Shown: positions 7,088 through 12,035 of the stretch, piece by piece
Layout: every line of letters begins with the position of its first letter
Numbering within the stretch: position 1 is the first letter of the stretch
Notes under the pieces: generated by a model
Database searches by the model: none
What the model saw: the letters and a program-made list of their open reading frames with translations, nothing else
What the model was told of the DNA's origin: nothing
Made by a program: the position numbers and the translations under genes
NCBI GenBank assembly: GCA_900550795.1
Contig: URTN01000008.1
Span: 1-12,035 of the forward strand
Direction: 5' to 3'
Length of the DNA: 12,035 bases
Origin: an uncultured Mollicutes bacterium
GTDB lineage: Bacteria; Bacillota_I; Bacilli_A; RFN20; CAG-826

Positions 7088-8691
7088 TATTTGTTCTCTC
7101 CTTTTGATAAAACTACTATCTCGGATAGCCTGGCCTCTTTATTCGAATAGAAACTAACTGTTACCTCATTAGAAGAAATGCTTTCGAATTCAGCAACATA
7201 AGGAGAGCCTGGCCTTAAATATCCAGTTTCGTTAAATTCATTGAAGTAATCCTTATAATATTCATGGTTAAGTTCAATATTCTTAAATTGTTTGGAACCT
7301 ACTTTTATATTTATTTTGTCGATAACGTAATCTTTATCCATCCCCCCATATATAGCTATAGCGGAGATGTCGTAATTCCTGTTCCATTGTAATTTGACTT
7401 CATTTGAGCCTGGGTTAAAACTATATTCAAGCCCTAAATCTCTTGGATTTGCAATATGCATCGGGATTTTATAATCATTTAATTTATTGATATCGCTAAT
7501 CCCACTTCCGCTAAGATTCGCCCTTAAGGCTATATTTTCATAACCCGAAATAGAAGATGGTAGAGGTTGTAGTGAATAGGTCGGTCCATTGACAAATAGG
7601 CTTCCATCTTCATTAACGACGACTCTATCCATGGCAAAGGCCCTACTAGAAGAGCCACTAGCCCTATCAAGGTGAGCATGGTAGCCTATCATCAATTCAT
7701 CGCCTGCTTTAAAAAAGCAATGATGGCCAGTACCAGATGTGAAGTCCCATCCATTGCCGATATCTAAACCCTGCACCCCACATAATTGATTTTCATATTC
7801 AAAGGAAGCAGGCTTATCGAATTCTCCTAGAGGGGAATCCCCTACTGCATAGCCGACAGCATAGGTGATGTTCCCATAATAATTTGCGCTGTAGGTCAAA
7901 TAATATTTCCCATTGGATTTATATAATTCGGGGGCTTCGTTCCAGAATCTAGTCGAACTCCCCCTTTCCCATTTTAGATTTGGATTTATTTCATCATCAT
8001 TGATCGATTTATAACCTGCACGCAATAATGGCTTTAAAGTCGAATAGTCTGCCGTGACTGGATCGATTAGCTTGACTCCATAGGATTTGGATTCGGAATC
8101 CAATTGGTCTTGGGAGAAATACATATACATCTCCCCATTATCATCGATAAATATGGATGGATCAATTGCAGCAAATCCTAGATCCAAGAATACCTGGTCA
8201 TTCCTAGTTATATAATTTCCATTTGCATCATATCCTTCATATTCTTTAAATGGGCCAGTTGGAGAAGAAGAAACTGCAACAGATATTCCTCTTCTATATT
8301 TTAAGTTAGTAGAGGAGAAATCCTTTGAATTCTTGGCGCAGTAATACATATAGTACTTGTCACCGATTTTATATACATTCGGGGCCCACAAAGATCCGCT
8401 TGACCACGAATATGGATCAGAAAGGAATGCCGGTCCAAGGTTTTCCCAATAATTTAGTTTATTAGACCTATAGACATAGAAACCAGTCCCAGAGAGTTCA
8501 TCGCTAGTCCCATACATATAATAATATCCATCTTCATAAAGGATGAATGGGTCTGCCAAAGTGGTTTCCAAATCATTCTTGAACCAAAGATTCTTGTTAT
8601 AGCCTTTAGAAAAATCAGTCTCGGTATTTATAGCATCGCAAGAAGCAAGGAGGAGAATGCCGAATAAATTAAATATCTTGTTCTTTTTCAT
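7087..8691 (-). CDS. Surface GH43 family glycoside hydrolase lipoprotein with C-terminal beta-sandwich domain
   Basis: This is a predicted exo- or endo-acting glycosidase, probably on arabinose- or xylose-containing side chains, tethered outside the cell. The signal peptide ends in lipobox LASC with Cys18. The five-bladed propeller domain covers about residues 40-375. The GH43 catalytic set is visible: general base Asp47 in LADPFILYEDGYYYMYGT, pKa-modulating Asp177 in AIDPSIF, and acid Glu252 in NEAPELY. GTGHH (His323/324) fits the central metal-coordinating histidine. Residues 385-532 form a separate domain that opens ENIALRANLSGSG and resembles an F5/8 type C (discoidin, CBM32-like) beta-sandwich, so it may bind glycan. 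No strong Shine-Dalgarno sequence precedes the start, so translation probably depends on the permease gene 2 bases upstream. The subfamily and exact linkage cannot be assigned by eye. Confidence 0.9.
   Translation of the reverse strand: MKKNKIFNLFGILLLASCDAINTETDFSKGYNKNLWFKNDLETTLADPFILYEDGYYYMYGTSDELSGTGFYVYRSNKLNYWENLGPAFLSDPYSWSSGSLWAPNVYKIGDKYYMYYCAKNSKDFSSTNLKYRRGISVAVSSSPTGPFKEYEGYDANGNYITRNDQVFLDLGFAAIDPSIFIDDNGEMYMYFSQDQLDSESKSYGVKLIDPVTADYSTLKPLLRAGYKSINDDEINPNLKWERGSSTRFWNEAPELYKSNGKYYLTYSANYYGNITYAVGYAVGDSPLGEFDKPASFEYENQLCGVQGLDIGNGWDFTSGTGHHCFFKAGDELMIGYHAHLDRASGSSSRAFAMDRVVVNEDGSLFVNGPTYSLQPLPSSISGYENIALRANLSGSGISDINKLNDYKIPMHIANPRDLGLEYSFNPGSNEVKLQWNRNYDISAIAIYGGMDKDYVIDKINIKVGSKQFKNIELNHEYYKDYFNEFNETGYLRPGSPYVAEFESISSNEVTVSFYSNKEARLSEIVVLSKGENK
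7098..7102 (-). promoter_or_regulatory. Shine-Dalgarno site of the CBM9-like lipoprotein gene
   Basis: AGGAG (within AAAAGGAGAG on the minus strand) lies 10 bases before the ATG at 7087, whose A is shared with the upstream TAA stop (TAATG). Confidence 0.75.
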
Positions 8692-8693
8692 AA

Positions 8694-9611
8694 TTATTTA
8701 AGCCCGCTATTAGTTATTCCCTTGACAAAGAATTTCTGGCAAACGATGAATATCACTACAGTCGGGATTAGCGATATAACCGTAGCAGCCATTAATGTCT
8801 GGTATGAATTGATTGATTTTCCCATGAAATTGGCTAGGGCAATTTGTAAAGTAATGTTATAAGTGGAATCGCCCTTTAGATAAAGAAGAGGTCCTAGATA
8901 ATCATTATATCCGGCGACAAATCCAAGTATTCCCTGAGAGACTAGGCTTGGCAATGATATAGGCACGACTATCTTCCAAAATATCCGGAAGTGGCCGATT
9001 CCATCTAATTTAGCCGCATCAATATAATCATCGGGGATCGCCATAAATGACTGCCTTAGGAAAAAGACGCAGACAGCAGTCCCGAACATACCCGGGACAA
9101 TTAAAGGGAATAAGGTGTTATATAATCCTAGAGTTGTATAGATACTTACCAATGGAGTCATCATGACAATTCCAGGAATCATAGTCGTAATAAGCATGAT
9201 GAAGAAGAGAACATTCCTTCCCTTGAATTTGGTTTTTGCAAAAGCATAAGCGCTTAAAGCACTGATAAATAATCCACCTAGAGTCGAAGGAATAGTAATT
9301 ATCAGTGTATTTAATAACCCTACTAATATAGTTGGGATGTCATTATCCCCAATAGTTGCATCTGCTCCGGTGAAAGCCTTGATGAAGCCATTAAGATTTA
9401 GTCCGCTAAATGGGCTTGGGTTTTCCAAGAATCCAATATAGCCCATTGGCTTAAAAGCAGAGACGATAAGGATATAGAAAGGAATAATTACAGTCAGGGC
9501 TAGCAAAGATAAAACCACATAGGAAATTATCTTTTGGATAATCTCTTCCTTTTTAGTAGTCATGATTCTGCGTTTGCTAGAATCGCCATTTTTGATATAT
9601 TCTACTCTCAT
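8694..9611 (-). CDS. Sugar ABC transporter permease, MalG/UgpE-like
   Basis: This is the second membrane subunit of the importer and pairs with the MalF-like protein. Hydrophobic segments lie at about residues 28-52, 96-122, 133-155, 165-184, 216-237 and 274-293. The EAA loop (DAAKLDGIGHFRIFWKIVVP, residues 198-217) marks the ATPase contact. It ends in GITNSGLK, a C-terminus typical of MalG-type subunits (KG-x-x-x-G-A/L-x-K). The start at 9611 is the likeliest, but its Shine-Dalgarno sequence sits about 15 bases away, which is long. An internal Met at residue 17 (MTTKKEE) would give a shorter, more typical N-terminus but has no visible ribosome binding site. One base separates the gene from the upstream permease stop, so translation is probably coupled. 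The following GH43 gene starts 2 bases after this stop. Confidence 0.93.
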   Translation of the reverse strand: MRVEYIKNGDSSKRRIMTTKKEEIIQKIISYVVLSLLALTVIIPFYILIVSAFKPMGYIGFLENPSPFSGLNLNGFIKAFTGADATIGDNDIPTILVGLLNTLIITIPSTLGGLFISALSAYAFAKTKFKGRNVLFFIMLITTMIPGIVMMTPLVSIYTTLGLYNTLFPLIVPGMFGTAVCVFFLRQSFMAIPDDYIDAAKLDGIGHFRIFWKIVVPISLPSLVSQGILGFVAGYNDYLGPLLYLKGDSTYNITLQIALANFMGKSINSYQTLMAATVISLIPTVVIFIVCQKFFVKGITNSGLK

Positions 9612-9612
9612 A

Positions 9613-10560
9613 TTATTTGCTGGAGTCTCCTTGCTTCTTGTTGATGATGAATTGGAAAGCAGTTATGAACATGATGATAAGCGTCAAAATCCAAGAGGCG
9701 GCAGAAGCTACCCCGATTCCAGAAACCATGGATGTTGCAGATGAAGTCTCAGTCATCTTTGTATATAGGTAATAGGCAACAGTTACCCCTCTTTCGCTTC
9801 CGGCAGGTACTAGTAATTGGAATCTAGTAAAATCCTGCAAGTTGCCAATTACCCCTGTAATCAAAAGGAAGAAAGATACAGGCATTACCCCAGGGAAAGT
9901 TACATGCCAAAACCTTTCCCAGGCATTCGCCCCATCAATTTTGCTTGCCTCGATTACACCGGTATCGATATTAGTCAAAGCAGCCGAATACATAATTATT
10001 GAAAATCCAACCCCACTCCAAACACCAAGGAATATTAGTATAGGCATAGTTTGGGAAGGATTATTGATATTAATTGGAGGTATACCTAGCTTAGAAAGGA
10101 AATTATTGAATGGACCATATTCAGGATTTAATAGCATTTGCCATATTGATGAAGTCGCGACAACTGAGCAAACATATGGCAAGAAGAATATAGCCTTGAA
10201 TGCAGTCCTGCCCTTTAATTTTGGATTATTTACAATAAGGGCAATTACTAGCCCAAATACCATTGATAAAGGAGTGACAAGGCAATTTAGCAATGTATCT
10301 CCAACGGATACCCAAAATTTAGGATCTTCTAGGACTAGCTTGAAATTTAATCCCCCATTCCAGCTCATTTCGTCCAGGGCTGCTGTTGAACCAGGCTGCC
10401 TAAAAGCAATCCAAAGGGAAATTAGCATCGGGACAAAACCAAATAAGCAAAAGCCGATTAAAGGCAAAAGGGCTGTGAAAGTGCAATAAATCCTTTCCCT
10501 TAGGCATCTTCTTTTATTTGATGCATTTGTTTTTTGGTTTTTTACTAATTCGAGTCTCAT
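9613..10560 (-). CDS. Sugar ABC transporter permease, MalF/UgpA-like
   Basis: This is one of two membrane subunits of the importer, forming half of the sugar channel. I see six hydrophobic segments at about residues 26-52, 92-110, 121-142, 172-192, 226-246 and 283-306. A cytoplasmic EAA loop (EASKIDGANAWERFW, from residue 204) is the docking site for the ATPase. The basic N-terminus (NKKRR-like, residues 9-22) fits the positive-inside rule, and 315 residues is normal for the MalF-like subunits of Gram-positive CUT1 systems that lack the large MalF periplasmic loop. The start codon follows the binding-protein stop with no gap, and GGAG lies 5 bases upstream of it, inside the end of the binding-protein gene. 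The family is certain, the transported sugar is not. Confidence 0.94.
   Translation of the reverse strand: MRLELVKNQKTNASNKRRCLRERIYCTFTALLPLIGFCLFGFVPMLISLWIAFRQPGSTAALDEMSWNGGLNFKLVLEDPKFWVSVGDTLLNCLVTPLSMVFGLVIALIVNNPKLKGRTAFKAIFFLPYVCSVVATSSIWQMLLNPEYGPFNNFLSKLGIPPININNPSQTMPILIFLGVWSGVGFSIIMYSAALTNIDTGVIEASKIDGANAWERFWHVTFPGVMPVSFFLLITGVIGNLQDFTRFQLLVPAGSERGVTVAYYLYTKMTETSSATSMVSGIGVASAASWILTLIIMFITAFQFIINKKQGDSSK
9627..9632 (-). promoter_or_regulatory. Distant Shine-Dalgarno site before the MalG-like permease
   Basis: AAGGAG on the minus strand lies about 15 bases before the ATG at 9611, further than usual. It is the only good match near this start. The internal Met at residue 17 has none, so the upstream start is preferred with some doubt. 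Confidence 0.5.
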
Positions 10561-12024
10561 TTAGTCTCCAAAATGCCCATAATTTTTTAGCATTGCATCA
10601 GTTTTGCCTTGATAGGTGGAAAAGAATGTTTCTAGACTCATATCCCCACTTAGAACAGATCCATTAAGAGTACCAGCCCATAAAGTGTCAATCCAGTTGC
10701 TATCTGAAAGCATTGTCCAGTCCCCACCGCGTTGCTTTTCGATATAATCGACAAATATCTCCGCGTTTTTTGGCTGTGTTTCTTTGGCTACTATTTCTTT
10801 GGCTAATTCAATTTGGTTACCAACGCAAAAGCCAGATTCCGCCAAATCTTTTTGCCCTTGTTCCCCTGCCATATATTCCATGAATTTAAAAGCAGCGTCT
10901 TTCTTTTCTTGCTTTGAATCCCTAGCAATCCCATAACCCATTGAACCGCTATGCCCAATAGATCCTATTTCATTTTCATGATCGGCTTTCTGATAATGTG
11001 ATAAAGGGGCGACGTCCCATTCGAATTTGGTGTCTAGATTCCTTAAATCAGAAACATTAGGCCTAATGCCGACACACATCGCCATTTTGCTAATTGCAAA
11101 TAAGCCAATCTTGTCTTTGGAAGATACTTCATTCGGCTTAGGCATTACTTTTTCTACAGTCGAGAGATCCACAAAATGCTTAAATGCATCATAAGTAGAG
11201 ATATTTTTCCCATCATAAAGATAATCCGTTAAGGTCTTATCTCCTAATGTCCAGTGATAATATCCGTCATCACCAACATTAATGACATCTCCACCCATTG
11301 ACCAAACGTAGTTGTACCACCACTCGGTATAGAACCCATAATCAGTAATAGAGGCAGGGTTTATCGATTTTGTCAGGCGTTTTGCTAAAGCTAGTTCTTC
11401 TTCAACGGTCATCGATATTTTGTTATTGAAATAGGCTGGTTTAGAATAATCTTCCCCAAAAGGCTCGTAAAAGCCGTGCTTTTCATATTCTTCCTTACTA
11501 TCTTTTGCTTCTATTGAAATGCAATTAATTCCAACTTTTTCAAAAGCATTCTTGTTATAGAAAATAACCGAAGGGCCTAAATCTTTTGGCAGGCAATAGA
11601 TTGTATCTTCTTCATTGCTAGTCCTATTTTCTACATTATATCTATATCGATTGATGCCAGACTTCCACATCTTGGATAAATCGATTTTAGTTGAAGAGGA
11701 AATATAGTCGGTCAATGGCTCGATCCAGCGTTGCTCGGCATAATTCTTTATTTGCTTATCACCGACAAAAAATATATCAGGAGCATTTTTAGCCCTTAAT
11801 GTATTGGTTAGCTTTTCTTCATATCCCGTGCTAGGCTGATAGGCAAATTGGACGCGGATATTGTCCTTATTTTCCTTGTTATAGGTTTTCACAATGTTCT
11901 TGAATATTGCAATTTCGCCTTCTTCTCCCCAACCCCAGAATTGGATTGTGGTCCCATCAAAATTATCAGCGCACCCAAATAGATTCAATGCAAGTAAAGG
12001 CAATAATAACAAACTCTTTTTCAT
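10561..12024 (-). CDS. ABC transporter sugar-binding lipoprotein (family 1 solute-binding protein, CUT1 type)
   Basis: This is the receptor that captures a sugar or oligosaccharide at the cell surface and delivers it to the two downstream permeases. Residues 1-17 are a lipoprotein signal peptide with lipobox LFGC, so Cys18 should be lipidated and the protein anchored to the outer face of the membrane. The mature protein opens with the strand TIQFWGWGEEGE (residues 26-37), then APDIFFVG (81-88) and LPKDLGPSVIFYNKNAFEKV (about 145-164), which match the usual landmarks of group 1 binding proteins. The C-terminal part (AAFKFMEYMAGEQGQKDLAE) is also typical. At 487 residues it is somewhat longer than the usual 400-450. 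It is the first visible gene of the unit and its stop codon directly abuts the next start. The family is clear. The substrate is inferred from the GH43 and esterase neighbours only. Confidence 0.93.
   Translation of the reverse strand: MKKSLLLLPLLALNLFGCADNFDGTTIQFWGWGEEGEIAIFKNIVKTYNKENKDNIRVQFAYQPSTGYEEKLTNTLRAKNAPDIFFVGDKQIKNYAEQRWIEPLTDYISSSTKIDLSKMWKSGINRYRYNVENRTSNEEDTIYCLPKDLGPSVIFYNKNAFEKVGINCISIEAKDSKEEYEKHGFYEPFGEDYSKPAYFNNKISMTVEEELALAKRLTKSINPASITDYGFYTEWWYNYVWSMGGDVINVGDDGYYHWTLGDKTLTDYLYDGKNISTYDAFKHFVDLSTVEKVMPKPNEVSSKDKIGLFAISKMAMCVGIRPNVSDLRNLDTKFEWDVAPLSHYQKADHENEIGSIGHSGSMGYGIARDSKQEKKDAAFKFMEYMAGEQGQKDLAESGFCVGNQIELAKEIVAKETQPKNAEIFVDYIEKQRGGDWTMLSDSNWIDTLWAGTLNGSVLSGDMSLETFFSTYQGKTDAMLKNYGHFGD
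10566..10569 (-). promoter_or_regulatory. Shine-Dalgarno site of the MalF-like permease
   Basis: GGAG on the minus strand lies 5 bases before the ATG at 10560, inside the last codons of the binding-protein gene, whose TAA directly abuts the ATG. Confidence 0.65.
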
Positions 12025-12035
12025 ATTCTCTTCTC

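Larger units (their letters stand above)
1..12024 (-). other. Single polycistronic glycan-utilization unit (nine co-directional genes)
   Basis: All nine genes share one strand. Junctions in order of transcription are 0, +1, +2, -1, +1, +2, -4 and +1 bases. No promoter or terminator is visible inside, and both ends of the unit lie outside the window. Co-transcription is inferred from this packing. Confidence 0.85.

Noticed and set aside
9511-9563. An alternative start for the MalG-like permease at Met17.
   Set aside because: It would remove only a soluble basic leader and cannot be excluded, but no ribosome binding site precedes it, whereas AAGGAG precedes the longer start.
9621-9632. The short palindrome GGAGTCTCC near the MalG start as a hairpin or operator.
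   Set aside because: A single-base loop cannot form a stable hairpin, and the site is explained as coding sequence plus a Shine-Dalgarno match.
9842-10489. A plus-strand open frame of about 215 codons opposite the MalF-like permease.
   Set aside because: It is antisense to a clearly conserved permease gene with an intact EAA motif, has no recognisable domain, and is explained by codon bias on the opposite strand. Shorter plus-strand frames at 955-1182, 2544-2741, 2782-2985, 4622-4822, 9562-9744 and 9817-10002 are rejected for the same reason.
1-12035. CRISPR arrays, tRNA or rRNA genes, insertion sequences, riboswitches or intrinsic terminators.
   Set aside because: No direct DNA repeats with regular spacing, no transposase motifs, and no GC-rich stem followed by a T-run between genes. 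The gene junctions leave no room for such elements.

Overview
The window is AT-rich, and every base I can assign belongs to one polycistronic unit on the minus strand. The unit is read from right to left and holds eight complete genes plus a ninth cut by the left edge. Gaps between genes run from a 4-base overlap to 2 bases, so there is no non-coding stretch over a few bases, and no promoter, terminator, RNA gene, mobile element or regulator gene is visible. Four of the eight complete products start MKK and carry a lipobox cysteine at residue 18 or 19. Shine-Dalgarno sites are purine-rich, tryptophan is written TGG, and stops are seven TAA and one TGA. Together this suggests a low-GC Gram-positive-type bacterium (Bacillota/Bacilli, perhaps a gut lineage near Erysipelotrichales, RF39 or the Mollicutes) using the standard code. 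The taxonomy is inference from style only.

Layout in order of transcription: (1) solute-binding lipoprotein, 10561-12024; (2) and (3) two CUT1-type sugar ABC permeases, 9613-10560 and 8694-9611; (4) surface GH43 glycosidase lipoprotein with a beta-sandwich tail, 7087-8691; (5) lipoprotein with a CBM9/DOMON-like domain followed by two copies of a beta-sandwich domain, 5282-7087; (6) MsmK/MalK/UgpC-type ATPase with a long coiled-coil insertion, 3907-5280; (7) GH43 glycosidase without a signal peptide, 2957-3904; (8) SGNH-type (DUF4886-like) esterase lipoprotein with a cysteine motif and two C-terminal beta-sandwich domains, 744-2960; (9) exported LamG/concanavalin-like protein, incomplete, 1-742.

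This reads as a Gram-positive polysaccharide utilization locus. The anchored GH43, esterase and binding lipoproteins would capture and trim a substituted glycan outside the cell. The binding protein and two permeases, powered by the locus's own ATPase, would import the oligosaccharides, and the cytoplasmic GH43 would finish them. GH43 plus an SGNH esterase fits an acetylated or acylated arabinoxylan, xylan or arabinan, but the sequence does not prove the substrate.

The most distinctive points are the roughly 70-residue predicted coiled-coil hairpin inside the ATPase regulatory domain, and four diverged copies of what looks like one glycan-binding-type domain family spread over two lipoproteins, one of which has no recognisable catalytic domain.
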